Source: DASZIT01 sp963819695 (GTDB lineage Bacteria > Actinomycetota > Acidimicrobiia > Acidimicrobiales > RAAP-2). Taken from it: a DNA stretch of 64,000 bases. Shown here one piece after another: positions 8,200 through 16,746 of this stretch (position 1 is its first letter; each line of letters opens with the position of its first letter). Under the pieces are notes generated by a model. The model saw only the letters and a list, made by a program, of their open reading frames with translations, was not told the DNA's origin and made no database searches. The stretch covers positions 1,984,001 to 2,048,000 of the forward strand of contig CAWFXD010000001.1 in assembly GCA_963819695.1 (NCBI GenBank), read 5' to 3'. The position numbers and the translations under genes are program-made.

Positions 8200-8808
8200 A
8201 TGGCTTCAACGACCCAATTTGCCGTCACCTGGGATTACCGGTGCCCGTTCGCCCGGAATGCCCACGAGCACCTTCTCGACGGGCTTGCCGCCGGGGCCGA
8301 CTGGGACATCACCTTCGTGCCCTTCTTTCTCAACCAAACCCATGTCGAAGAAGGCGGCGCCCCTGCCTGGGAGGACCCGGCACACACGCCGGACCTCCTG
8401 TCACTGGAGGCCGGGCTGGTGGTCCGTGACCGATTTCCCGAGGACTTCCTCTCGGTCCACCGCTCCTTGTTCACCGCCCGCCACGACGACGGCGGGGACC
8501 TCCGTGACCCGGAAGTCGTTCGGAACGCGCTGGCCCGGGCCGGGACCGACCCCGATGCCGTGATGGCCGAAGTCGAAGCCGGATGGGCCCGAAAGGTGGC
8601 GCGATCCGAACACGAGCGGGTGGTCGACGAGTTGGACGTGTTCGGGGTCCCTACCTTCATCGTGGGCGATCGAGCTGTCTTTGCCCGGCTGATGACCCGT
8701 CCTCAAGGAGACGGTGATGTGGCCCGCTTCACCATCGACGGGATCCTCGGGTTGCTCGACGCCCATCCCGAGTTGAACGAGTTCAAGCACACCCGTATCG
8801 CCCGGTAG
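8200..8808 (+). CDS. DsbA-family thioredoxin-fold protein
   Basis: 202 aa with the DsbA insertion topology: an N-terminal strand then YRCPFARN, a helical insertion, and FGVPTFIV with the cis-proline near residue 152. The active site is CPFA, with only the first cysteine, so it should not be a simple dithiol oxidase; related proteins in actinobacteria include 2-hydroxychromene-2-carboxylate isomerase-like and FrnE-like enzymes. No signal peptide, so cytoplasmic. Ends at a convergent hairpin. Confidence 0.8.
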   Translation: MASTTQFAVTWDYRCPFARNAHEHLLDGLAAGADWDITFVPFFLNQTHVEEGGAPAWEDPAHTPDLLSLEAGLVVRDRFPEDFLSVHRSLFTARHDDGGDLRDPEVVRNALARAGTDPDAVMAEVEAGWARKVARSEHERVVDELDVFGVPTFIVGDRAVFARLMTRPQGDGDVARFTIDGILGLLDAHPELNEFKHTRIAR

Positions 8809-8823
8809 GCCGCCCCGGCGGCC
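8808..8823. terminator. GC-rich hairpin between convergent genes
   Basis: GGCCGCC and GGCGGCC arms separated by two C bases form a perfect inverted repeat exactly in the 18-base gap between the convergent DsbA-like and LLM genes. No T-run, so either a factor-assisted bidirectional terminator or chance in GC-rich DNA. Confidence 0.4.
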
Positions 8824-8826
8824 GGC

Positions 8827-9732
8827 TCAGGCGTTCACCAGACCGGCCAGGACGTCGATGGACGCCTTGATTTCCGGGCCGGAGCCGAAGGGTGCCCCGG
8901 CGAAATCGGTGGTCCCGATGTCGGCGAAACGCAGGATCTGGGCGACCACCTCCGAGGCGGTGCCGACGACGGCCACGTCAGCCGGCCCGGCTGCACCCTC
9001 CCGGTCCAGCATCGCCCGGTAGGAGGGCAGGGTCCCGTAGATGGCGAACAGTTCCGCCGCTTTGGCCCGGGCGGCGTCGGCGTCAGCGGTGACGCAGACC
9101 GGTAGCCCGACGGCCACCCTTGGCTCTGGGCGACCCGCCTTGGCGGCCGCCGCCCGGATGGTCGGCACCGTGTGGGCTTCGATGGTGGCCGGACCGGTCA
9201 TCCAGGTGATGGTCCCCGACGCCATCCGGCCGGCGATGCCCAACATGGTGTCCCCGAGGGCGGCCACCAGCACCGGGGCCGGCTCGGCGGTGATCCCCAG
9301 CGGGCCGAACGTCGAGGCGCGCAGGGTCTCGCCGGTGAAGGAGACCTGTTCTCCCTCGAGGATGGGGATCAGGATGGACAGGTACTCCCGCATGTGACGG
9401 GCCGGCTTGTCGAACGACTGGCCGAAGACGTTCTCGATGACCACCTGGTGCGAGAGCCCGATCCCCAAGGTGAGGCGGCCACCGGTGGCGGCTTGGACGG
9501 TCAGCGCCTGGGCGGCCAGCATCACCGGGTTCCGGGGGTAGGTCGGCACCACCGCGGTCCCCAGACCGATGCCGGGGACCTCGCGACCGACCACCGCCAA
9601 CACCGTCAGTGCGTCGTACCCGAAGATCTGCGATGTCCACGCCGTCTCGATCCCGGCCGATGCCATCGATGCCACTTGGGCGACCACGTTGTCGATGGGC
9701 TGGTCAATGTCGAACATCGCTCCGATGCGCAC
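8827..9732 (-). CDS. LLM class F420-dependent oxidoreductase
   Basis: 301 aa luciferase-like protein of the TIGR03564-like group. Begins MRIGAMFDIDQPIDN, has GLGTAVVPTYPRNP, GGRLTLGIGLSHQ and the typical PVLVAALGDTMLGIAG phosphate-loop region. Expected to be a F420H2-dependent reductase; substrate unknown. Stands alone on the minus strand, divergent from purE with a 158-base gap. Confidence 0.85.
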   Translation of the reverse strand: MRIGAMFDIDQPIDNVVAQVASMASAGIETAWTSQIFGYDALTVLAVVGREVPGIGLGTAVVPTYPRNPVMLAAQALTVQAATGGRLTLGIGLSHQVVIENVFGQSFDKPARHMREYLSILIPILEGEQVSFTGETLRASTFGPLGITAEPAPVLVAALGDTMLGIAGRMASGTITWMTGPATIEAHTVPTIRAAAAKAGRPEPRVAVGLPVCVTADADAARAKAAELFAIYGTLPSYRAMLDREGAAGPADVAVVGTASEVVAQILRFADIGTTDFAGAPFGSGPEIKASIDVLAGLVNA

Positions 9733-9890
9733 GCTGATTCTCCTTTGGCTCCGGCCCTCGGCCGCGGTCGTCCTCGCCCGGGATCGTGGCGATCGCCACG
9801 GGCGCCCACCGTACCGGCCCGGAGGCGCCCGCGTCCTGGGAGCCGGCCGGCCAACGTGTGCATCACCCGCGGTTCAGGCAGAATGCTCGT

Positions 9891-10382
9891 ATGTCAGTTG
9901 CCATCGTCATGGGAAGTGGTTCCGACGCGACCGTCATGGACGACGCCGTTCAGGTCCTCCGGTCCTTCGGGGTGGAGGTCGAGGTCCGGGTCATCTCGGC
10001 CCACCGAACCCCGGACGACGCCATCGAGTTCGCTCGGAACGCCTCCGCCAACGGGATCAAGGTGATCATCGCCGCCGCCGGGGGTGCCGCCCACCTGGCC
10101 GGGGTCCTGGCCGCCGCCACCCCGGTGCCGGTGATCGGGGTTCCGGTGGCGCTGGCCAACCTGGGTGGGCTCGACTCGCTGCTGGCCATGGTCCAGATGC
10201 CCAAAGGGGTCCCGGTTGCCGTCGTGGCCGTCAACGGCGCCCGGAACGCCGGGCTCCTGGCCGTGAGGATCATGGCGCTTTCCGACGAGCGGCTGGCTGT
10301 CGAGCAGGACCGGTTCATCAAGGAGCTGGCCGAGCAGGTCCGGGACCAGGATGCAGAGATGGTCGCCCGCTACAACAGCTAG
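9891..10382 (+). CDS. purE: N5-carboxyaminoimidazole ribonucleotide mutase
   Basis: 163 aa from ATG 9891; 35 extra upstream codons in frame carry no similarity. Starts SVAIVMGSGSD, the PurE nucleotide-binding motif, followed by VRVISAHRTPDDAIEFA with the catalytic His, GGAAHLAGVLAA and PVIGVPV. Converts N5-CAIR to CAIR in de novo purine synthesis; cytoplasmic octamer. No purK follows, so the pur genes are scattered here. Convergent with the next LLM gene 13 bases later. Confidence 0.96.
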   Translation: MSVAIVMGSGSDATVMDDAVQVLRSFGVEVEVRVISAHRTPDDAIEFARNASANGIKVIIAAAGGAAHLAGVLAAATPVPVIGVPVALANLGGLDSLLAMVQMPKGVPVAVVAVNGARNAGLLAVRIMALSDERLAVEQDRFIKELAEQVRDQDAEMVARYNS

Positions 10383-10395
10383 GGCGCCGCCGCCG

Positions 10396-11385
10396 TCAAC
10401 CGGCGACCCACGGAGGGGCCAGGCCACGAATGGCTTCGCCGAGGTCGACACCGATCGGCATCACCGCCATCACCGGAATGTCGATCCCGTTGGCCACGTA
10501 CCGCCCCACGTGGGCCCGGCACTCGTCGAACGACCCGTGGACGACCAGGGAATCCACCACCTCGTCGGGGATGACCTCCAGCGCCCGCTTGCGGTCGCCG
10601 GCCCGCCACGCCTCCCACATCGGCTCGAGCACCGGCCCCCGCCCCAGCCACCGGTGGAACTCGGCGTAGACGCCCACGTTGAGATAGGCGGCGATCATCC
10701 GACGACCCACCTTCCGCACCATGTCGGCGTCCTCCGACGGGCACACGAAAATCCGGGCGGCCATCGGGATGTCCGCGCCGACCTCCGGCTTCACCGTGGC
10801 CACGTCCCCGGCTGACAGCCAATTGACGATGACCCCGTCGGCCTCCCGACCGGCCAGGCGGAGCATGCCGGAACGCAAGGCGGCGAGGAAGATCGGTGGC
10901 GGATGCTCGACCGGGCGGGCGAGACGGAAGCCGCGGACGGTGAAGGTGTCGTACTCGTGGTCGACCTTCTCCCCCGCCAGTGCGGAGCGGAGGAACCGGA
11001 TGGTGTCACGAACCCGCTTGTAGGGCTCCACGAACTCGGCGGCATTCCAGCGGCCGACGATCACGTCGGAGGAGGTTCCCAGACCGAAGGCGAACCTCCC
11101 GGGGGCGGCTTCGGCCATGGCCGCCGCACTCTGGGCCAGCAGCGCCGGGCCCCGGGTATAGGCGGGGATGATGGCCACCCCGAGCCGGAGGTCGGGCTCC
11201 CACGCCGCAGCCAGGGCCAACGGGGTGAGGCCGTCGGTCCCGTCGGTCTCCGCCGACCAGACGTCGGTGTAGCCCAGCCCGACCAATTCCCGGTACCACT
11301 GGCGATGCTCCGCCAGGGTGACCCCGTCGAACGGGACGGTGATCCCATAGCGTCCGGCAGGGGTGGGATCGGCGGTGGCGGTCAT
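10396..11385 (-). CDS. LLM class F420-dependent oxidoreductase
   Basis: 329 aa from ATG 11385 (a GTG/ATG-type start seven codons upstream is also open). Luciferase-like fold with LRLGVAIIPAYTRGP, GRFAFGLGTSSDVIV and PPIFLAALRSGMLRLAG. Resembles the TIGR03559-like group. Its C-terminal third (LVVHGSFDECRAHVGRYVANG) is the usual family helix. F420 use and reductase role are inferred from family. Confidence 0.85.
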   Translation of the reverse strand: MTATADPTPAGRYGITVPFDGVTLAEHRQWYRELVGLGYTDVWSAETDGTDGLTPLALAAAWEPDLRLGVAIIPAYTRGPALLAQSAAAMAEAAPGRFAFGLGTSSDVIVGRWNAAEFVEPYKRVRDTIRFLRSALAGEKVDHEYDTFTVRGFRLARPVEHPPPIFLAALRSGMLRLAGREADGVIVNWLSAGDVATVKPEVGADIPMAARIFVCPSEDADMVRKVGRRMIAAYLNVGVYAEFHRWLGRGPVLEPMWEAWRAGDRKRALEVIPDEVVDSLVVHGSFDECRAHVGRYVANGIDIPVMAVMPIGVDLGEAIRGLAPPWVAG

Positions 11386-11422
11386 GGACCCCAGTGATAC
11401 ACCCAATTGTCATGCTGTCACC

Positions 11423-11668
11423 ATGAGGAGCAACCGACCGAGCCGGAAGCCGGCACACCAACCCGAACTACCTCTGGCCAGGGGTCAAGACGACGAATCG
11501 GCACCGTCGGCATCCGAGCCTCACCCACCGGAGTGGCGTCTCGACGAACGCACCCGCCTGATCGGGCGCCAGGGGATCGCCGCGGCCCGGGCCCGGCTGG
11601 CCGGCCATGACCCCGCCGACCGCTCGGGCGGACCCGGACGCGGCCGGCATTCCGGGCGCGCCGCCTGA
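11423..11668 (+). CDS. Small conserved hypothetical protein (81 aa)
   Basis: 81 aa, starting at ATG 11423. The N-terminal half is polar and low-complexity; the second half holds EWRLDERTRLIGRQGIAAA, a basic amphipathic helix pattern seen in short proteins of related actinobacteria. Divergent from the LLM gene and followed 25 bases later by the YdjC-like gene on the same strand. Might be a small nucleic-acid-binding protein; function unknown. Confidence 0.5.
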   Translation: MRSNRPSRKPAHQPELPLARGQDDESAPSASEPHPPEWRLDERTRLIGRQGIAAARARLAGHDPADRSGGPGRGRHSGRAA

Positions 11669-11693
11669 ACCCGGTGCACGCTACGGTCGGGTC

Positions 11694-12533
11694 ATGCCAT
11701 CGGTCGCCGAGCGTCTGGACTACCCCGCCGACGCAAAACTGCTGCTCCTGCACTGCTGCGAGTTGGGTTTCTGCCACGCGGCCAACGACGGGGTGTTCGA
11801 ATCGCTGCGCGACGGGATCGGCACCTCGGCGTCGTTGATGGTGCCGGCCCCGTGGGCACGTGAGGCCGCTTCCCGCTACCGGGGCGAGGATGTCGGCGTC
11901 CGACTCACCCTCAACGCCGAACACGACCTGTTTCGCTGGGGTCCCATCACCCAGGCCCCCTCCCTCCTCGACGGAGACGGAGGATTCCCCCGGACGATCA
12001 CCGACATGTGGGATCACGCCGACCTCGACGAGGTCCGCCGCGAGTGCCGGGCCCAGATCGAGCGAGCCGTGCTGTGGGGGTTCGACATCAGCCATCTCGA
12101 CTGCCATCTCGACGCCCTCATCCTCCGGCCGGAGTTCTTCGACGTCTATCTCGAGTTGGCCCTGGATTTCTCGCTGCCCCTCCGGCTGCTGGGCGCGGAC
12201 GCCGAGCCGAACATCGGGTTCCCCTTCCGCCAGCTGGCCGCCGACGAGGGGGTACTGTTCGCCGACCAACGGGCCCAACTCTCGACGACGATCCATCCCC
12301 CCCGCCAGGCCCTGATCGACCTGCTCCCAACCCTCGAGCCCGGCGTCACCGAAGTGACGCTCCGGCCGGCCGTCGATACCCCGGAACTGCGGGCCATCAC
12401 CCTCGACTGGAAGTCCCGGGTCTCCGACCACATCCTGATGGTCGACGAACGCGGAATCGGCGACCTCATCGCCGGAGCCGGGGTCACCCTCATCGGGTAC
12501 CGGCCGCTGCGTGACGCCATGCGGCGCAGCTGA
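11694..12533 (+). CDS. YdjC/ChbG-like carbohydrate deacetylase family protein
   Basis: 279 aa from ATG 11694. The N-terminal strand LLLLHCCELGFCHAANDGVF aligns by pattern with the family's HADDxGxCHxxN motif, and ISHLDCHLDAL matches the H-x-x-x-H metal motif. The usual Asp-Asp metal/catalytic pair is replaced by Cys-Glu, so classic ChbG-type deacetylase chemistry may be altered or lost. Length is normal. Probably acts on N-acetylated sugars or is a diverged relative. Confidence 0.75.
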   Translation: MPSVAERLDYPADAKLLLLHCCELGFCHAANDGVFESLRDGIGTSASLMVPAPWAREAASRYRGEDVGVRLTLNAEHDLFRWGPITQAPSLLDGDGGFPRTITDMWDHADLDEVRRECRAQIERAVLWGFDISHLDCHLDALILRPEFFDVYLELALDFSLPLRLLGADAEPNIGFPFRQLAADEGVLFADQRAQLSTTIHPPRQALIDLLPTLEPGVTEVTLRPAVDTPELRAITLDWKSRVSDHILMVDERGIGDLIAGAGVTLIGYRPLRDAMRRS

Positions 12534-12610
12534 CCATTCCCCATCGCCGCCGCCTTTCCCACCTCGTCGCCGGTGGAAACTATCGTGACCCATCGTCAAC
12601 GGGAGCTGCC

Positions 12611-13342
12611 ATGGCCGGAGAGGGCGATTCGAGGGTCACCACCACACCGGAGGCGTCCGGAGGCGTGGTCGCGCCCCCCGAGCCGGAGCCCTTTGCCCTC
12701 GATGGTCTGGTCCTGCTGAGCGGTGACGGCAATGCCCCCGAGCCGGTCGACGGGATCCGGCTCACCTTCGACGACCAGGGCGTCGGCGTGGTCCACAGCC
12801 CCGAGGAGCCGCCCCGGCTCCTACCCTGGCCATCCCTGATCGCCCACTCGGTCGAGCCCTGGAGCGGCGGGGTCACCCCGGAATGGTGGGTCGACCCGGA
12901 ACTCAACCGCACCGGCGAGGGCATCGGTGATGACCACGACGTGATCGATCCGGTCGCCACCAAACGCTCGTCCTCCGTGACCCGGGACGGGGCGCTGATC
13001 AGCCTCCGTACCGTGGTCGCCACCTACCGGTTTCTGCTGCCGGACGGGAATGTCGACGAGCTCCGACCGAGGGTGGGGGCGTTCGCGCTCCGCCACCAGG
13101 GCGGGTCCGGTTCGTCGTCGACGGCCACCGTGTTCGCCGGCCGGGCGCCGGGCCCGGGCGGTCGCCCATCGTCGGGGCTCACCTGGATACGAGTCCGACC
13201 GGCGCTCACCGTCGTGCTGATCGCCTTCCTGTTGACCGCCGCCATCCTCATCGTGCTGCAGAGCGCCGGCACCATCCACATCCCGTTCCTGGGCGGGGCC
13301 AACTCGGGAACCGTCGATCCCGGCCGGCTCAGAATTCGGTGA
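12611..13342 (+). CDS. Hypothetical protein with C-terminal membrane anchor
   Basis: 243 aa. A soluble acidic N-terminal domain of about 170 residues (LDGLVLLSGDG, a PWPSLIAH strand, TYRFLLPDGN) resembles a small beta-barrel such as a PH-like fold; a glycine/serine linker precedes one hydrophobic helix (LTVVLIAFLLTAAILIVL) near residues 200-220. Likely a tail-anchored cytoplasmic-facing protein. Overlaps the convergent SCP2 gene by 14 bases. No family recognised. Confidence 0.6.
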   Translation: MAGEGDSRVTTTPEASGGVVAPPEPEPFALDGLVLLSGDGNAPEPVDGIRLTFDDQGVGVVHSPEEPPRLLPWPSLIAHSVEPWSGGVTPEWWVDPELNRTGEGIGDDHDVIDPVATKRSSSVTRDGALISLRTVVATYRFLLPDGNVDELRPRVGAFALRHQGGSGSSSTATVFAGRAPGPGGRPSSGLTWIRVRPALTVVLIAFLLTAAILIVLQSAGTIHIPFLGGANSGTVDPGRLRIR

Positions 13343-13715
13343 CGTCGGCGATCCGTCGACGCAATTCCTGATACTCGGGGGTATTGGTCACCGGGAGCAG
13401 CCGCATCATGATGCCCATGGAGCCGGCCACCTTCATCCGGCCCTGCATGAAGGCCACGTTGGGATCGAGCTCCCCGGTGGCCATGGCAATGGCGTCGGGG
13501 CGGGCGGTGGTGAGGGTGACGTCGGGGTCGTCCACGTCACCGGCCCCACTCTGGCGGAGGTGACCGTCCTCGAGAACCCAGTAGTAGCGCACGTCGCCGT
13601 CGGGTCCGCCGGTGATGATGAACTGCATCCGGGCCGAAACACCCGGGCGGTCGGGTTGGTCGGCCGCCAGTGCCCGGGTCCGGTCGAACCACTCGTCACT
13701 CAGCCAGGTGCCCAC
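13329..13715 (-). CDS. SCP2 sterol-binding domain protein
   Basis: 128 aa single-domain SCP2-like protein. The pattern YYWVLEDGHLR, PDVTLTTARPDAIAMATGE and AFMQGRMKVAGSMGIMM(R)L is the classic SCP2 beta-sheet plus G-x-M/LKVxG helix that lines a lipid tunnel. Such proteins carry or present hydrophobic acyl or sterol ligands, often to acyl-CoA or steroid-degrading enzymes; the CYP142-like P450 at 17.7 kb fits that theme. Precedes the mca-like gene in orientation order. Confidence 0.85.
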   Translation of the reverse strand: MGTWLSDEWFDRTRALAADQPDRPGVSARMQFIITGGPDGDVRYYWVLEDGHLRQSGAGDVDDPDVTLTTARPDAIAMATGELDPNVAFMQGRMKVAGSMGIMMRLLPVTNTPEYQELRRRIADVTEF

Positions 13716-13747
13716 AGGAGGTCGATGCTACCGGGACGGTACCCGTC

Positions 13748-14686
13748 CTACTTGGCCATCGAATTGGCCGGGGCGGTCCGGATCCCGGCGAACAAGTCGG
13801 TCTCCAGCGAGCCGGGTCCCTTCATGGATTCAGGATCCACGTCGGCGATCGACACACCGCTTCCGGTCCCCGATGCCCGCAGCGCCAACTGGTAGTCGTC
13901 CCGGGGATGGATCCCGTCCATCACCTCGGGTGGGAGGCCGAACCAGAACCGCGAGGTCGGATCCACCTGGGTGGCGTGGGCCAACAACGCCTCCCGCCGG
14001 ATGTGGCCGTAGGCCGAGACGTCCACCTGGGTGGTGATTGGCGCTTCGGTCATCCCCTCCCACCGCTGGCGCCAGGTGTCGTCGAAGGGGGACTCGAGGC
14101 CTAGCTCGATGAATTTGAGGTGGATCTCCCGGAAGCGGGCCACCGAAAAGGTGGTGTAGTAGAGCTTGGTCGGCTGCCACGGTTCCCCGGCGTCGGGGAA
14201 TCGGCCGGGGTCGCCGGCCGCCCGGAAGGCCACGATCCCGATGTCATGGACACGGAGGTGGTCGGGGTGCGGGTAGCCGGACTGCTCGTCCCCGTAGATG
14301 ACCATCACCTGAGGTTTGGTGCGGCGGACGATCTCCACCAGCCGCCCCACGGCCTCCTCGAGCGGGGCCTGGGCAAAGGAGTCCGGGTTGGCGTTGGACT
14401 CGGCGCCGGCCATGCCCGAATCGCGGTAGCCGAGCATGACCACCTCGTCGTAACCGATCACCGCGGTGGCCTGGGCCAGCTCCTTCAGGCGGACCTCGGG
14501 CAGGTGGTCCCGCACCTCGGGGGTGTCCATGGCCGGATTGAGGATCTCCCCCTCTTCCCCTCCGGTGCAGCACACCAATACGGTGTGAATGCCCTCGTAG
14601 TGGTACCGGGCCACCGTCCCGGCACCCTTGGACGACTCGTCGTCGGGATGGGCATGGACGGTCAGGAGACAAAGCGATTCGGACAC
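13748..14686 (-). CDS. mca: Mycothiol S-conjugate amidase (Mca-like)
   Basis: 312 aa from a GTG at 14686. Zinc motif AHPDDESSKGAGT near residue 11 and PHPDH near residue 145 are those of Mca/MshB; the SKGAGTxARY extension, GYRDSGM-AGAESNANP and HATQVDPTSRFW are closer to Mca than to MshB. Mca cleaves the amide bond of mycothiol adducts so that mercapturates can be exported. Suggests a mycothiol-using cell. Divergent from pspA with a 68-base gap. Confidence 0.85.
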   Translation of the reverse strand: MSESLCLLTVHAHPDDESSKGAGTVARYHYEGIHTVLVCCTGGEEGEILNPAMDTPEVRDHLPEVRLKELAQATAVIGYDEVVMLGYRDSGMAGAESNANPDSFAQAPLEEAVGRLVEIVRRTKPQVMVIYGDEQSGYPHPDHLRVHDIGIVAFRAAGDPGRFPDAGEPWQPTKLYYTTFSVARFREIHLKFIELGLESPFDDTWRQRWEGMTEAPITTQVDVSAYGHIRREALLAHATQVDPTSRFWFGLPPEVMDGIHPRDDYQLALRASGTGSGVSIADVDPESMKGPGSLETDLFAGIRTAPANSMAK

Positions 14687-14754
14687 GCCGATCACGCTAC
14701 CGGGCGACAAGCACCTAAGCTCCACTGACGAAGAGTGAGGGAGGAACTATCACT

Positions 14755-15519
14755 ATGAGCGTCATGAAGCGCCTGTCGGGAATCGTGCAGGCCAAGACCA
14801 ATAAATTGCTCGACAAGGCGGAGGATCCCCGGGAATCCCTCGACCTGTCCTACCAGAAGCAGTTGGAGAGCCTCCAGAAGGTCCGGCGCAGCGTGGCCGA
14901 CGTCACCACCGCCAAGAAGCGGATCGAATTGCAGGCCAACCAGCTCCAACAGTCGGCCGACAAATTGCAGCAGCAGGCCAAGGCGGCCCTCGGCCAGGGC
15001 AACGAGGACCTGGCCCGGGAGGCGCTGGCCCGCCGGGCGGCGCTGGCCGAACAGCTCACCGATCTGAAGACCCAGCACGACCAGGTAGCCGGCCAGGAAG
15101 TCAAGCTGGTCGACACCGCCCAGCGGCTCCAGACCCAGGTCGATTCCTTCCGCACCAAGAAGGAGACGATGAAGGCCACCTACACCGCGGCCGAGGCCCA
15201 GACGAAAATCGGCGAAGCCGTCTCCGGCATCTCCGAGTCGATGAGCGACGCCGGCATGTCGATGCAGCGGGCCCAGGACAAGATCGACGGCATGCAGGCC
15301 CGAGCCGGGGCCATGGACGAGCTGCTGTCATCGGGGGCCCTCACCAATCTGGCCGCCCCGGTCGACGACATCCAGGCCGAGCTGGACAAGGTGTCCAAGA
15401 CCGACACCGTCGACACCGAGTTGGCCGCCCTCAAGGCCGAGATCGGGGCCAGCGGGCCTGCCGGGGAGCTCTCGTCGGCGCCCCCGGCTCCGGCCAGCCC
15501 CGAGCCACCGGCGTCATGA
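14755..15519 (+). CDS. pspA: PspA/IM30 family envelope-stress protein
   Basis: 254 aa, almost entirely alpha-helical coiled coil after an amphipathic N-terminus (MSVMKRLSGIVQAKTNKLLDK), as in PspA/Vipp1 (ESCRT-III fold). A GTP-independent membrane-binding protein that oligomerises on stressed membranes. The C-terminus (PAGELSSAPPAPASPEPPAS) is a disordered Pro/Ser tail common in actinobacterial PspA. RBS GGAGGA precedes the ATG by nine bases. First gene of a four-gene operon with overlapping ends (ATGA with pspAA). Confidence 0.92.
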   Translation: MSVMKRLSGIVQAKTNKLLDKAEDPRESLDLSYQKQLESLQKVRRSVADVTTAKKRIELQANQLQQSADKLQQQAKAALGQGNEDLAREALARRAALAEQLTDLKTQHDQVAGQEVKLVDTAQRLQTQVDSFRTKKETMKATYTAAEAQTKIGEAVSGISESMSDAGMSMQRAQDKIDGMQARAGAMDELLSSGALTNLAAPVDDIQAELDKVSKTDTVDTELAALKAEIGASGPAGELSSAPPAPASPEPPAS

Positions 15520-15797
15520 TCGTCCGGATTCTGGGGGAGGCCCAATACGATGTACCCGAAGACCAGCGGGCCACGCTCGACGATCTGGACAAGACCCTGG
15601 TGAAGGCCGTCGACGCCAACGACGAAACCGCCTTCACCTCCGCCCTGGTGGCGCTCGCCGCCGAGGTACGGCGGATCGGGAAGCCATTGGCGGATGACGC
15701 ATTCATTCCCTCCGAATTGGTCGTTCCGTTTGCCGACGCCTCACTGGAGGAAACCAAGCGGTTGCTGGCCGACGCCGCACCCGCCGACGAAGGATGA
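15516..15797 (+). CDS. pspAA: PspA-associated protein PspAA
   Basis: 93 aa. The start MIVRILGEAQYDVP and the DDLDKTLVKAVD-N repeat style match the PspAA family that is found next to PspA in actinobacteria and other phyla. Thought to be a partner that tunes PspA at the membrane; the exact role is unknown. ATG overlaps the pspA stop as ATGA. Confidence 0.85.
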   Translation: MIVRILGEAQYDVPEDQRATLDDLDKTLVKAVDANDETAFTSALVALAAEVRRIGKPLADDAFIPSELVVPFADASLEETKRLLADAAPADEG

Positions 15798-15807
15798 CGC
15801 AACACCG

Positions 15808-16746
15808 ATGACCACTGCCAGCAAGATTCCCCCCGACCACGGGCTGACCGTCCGGATGTTCACCACCGGGCTGATGCTCGTCCTTCTCTACGGGGCGGTG
15901 GTCGGCCTGCTGATCGCCTTTGGCATCTCCTATGTGGCGGTGCTGGTGATCGCCGCCATCCTCCTCTTCTGCCAGTACTGGTTCTCCGACAAGATCGCCC
16001 TGTTCGGGATGGGTGGTCGGGTGGTCACCCCCGAGCAGGCCCCCCAGCTCCACGGGGTCATCGACCGGCTCTGCGCCCTGGCCGACATGAAGAAGCCGCG
16101 GGTGGCCATCGCCGATACCGATGTCCCCAACGCGTTTGCCACCGGCCGGAGCCCGAACAGTGCGGTGGTGTGTGCCACGACCGGTCTGATGCGCCGACTC
16201 GACGAGCCCGAGCTCGAGGCCGTCCTCGCCCACGAGCTCTCCCATGTGGCCCATCGGGACGTGGCGGTGATGACCATCGCCAGCTTCCTCGGGGTGGTGG
16301 CCGGCCTGATCACCCGCATCATGTTCTGGACCGGGATGATGGGCGGCTTCGGTGGCGGCAACAACAACAGCAACGACGGCGGGGACAGTGCCGCCCTGGT
16401 CGAGCTGGGGGTGCTGGTGGTGTCGGTGGTGGTCTACGCCATCAGCTTCGTGCTCACCCGGGCCCTCTCCCGCTACCGGGAGCTGGCCGCCGACCGCTCC
16501 GGGGCGCTCCTGACCGGGCAACCGTCGGCCCTGGCCTCGGCCCTGGTGAAGGTCACCGGCGAGATGTCCCGCATCCCCACCCGCGACCTCCGGTCGGCGG
16601 AGGCGTTCAATGCCTTCTTCTTCACCCCCGCCATCGCCTCCAAGGGAGGGGTGAGCCTGTCCACCATCTTCGCCACCCACCCGACGCTCGAGAAGCGTCT
16701 CGACCAACTGGCCAAGATCGAGGCCGAGCTCGCGACGCCGGCCTGA
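15808..16746 (+). CDS. htpX: Membrane zinc metalloprotease HtpX (M48)
   Basis: 312 aa from ATG 15808. Two hydrophobic helices near residues 18-55, then the zinc motif HELSH at about 142-146, a glycine/asparagine loop (GGFGGGNNNSNDGG), a further transmembrane segment, and SRYRELAADRSGA with the third zinc ligand Glu. Inner-membrane protease that degrades misfolded membrane proteins. Its placement between pspAA and pspAB is the usual actinobacterial Psp arrangement. Ends in a TGATG overlap with pspAB. Confidence 0.93.
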   Translation: MTTASKIPPDHGLTVRMFTTGLMLVLLYGAVVGLLIAFGISYVAVLVIAAILLFCQYWFSDKIALFGMGGRVVTPEQAPQLHGVIDRLCALADMKKPRVAIADTDVPNAFATGRSPNSAVVCATTGLMRRLDEPELEAVLAHELSHVAHRDVAVMTIASFLGVVAGLITRIMFWTGMMGGFGGGNNNSNDGGDSAALVELGVLVVSVVVYAISFVLTRALSRYRELAADRSGALLTGQPSALASALVKVTGEMSRIPTRDLRSAEAFNAFFFTPAIASKGGVSLSTIFATHPTLEKRLDQLAKIEAELATPA

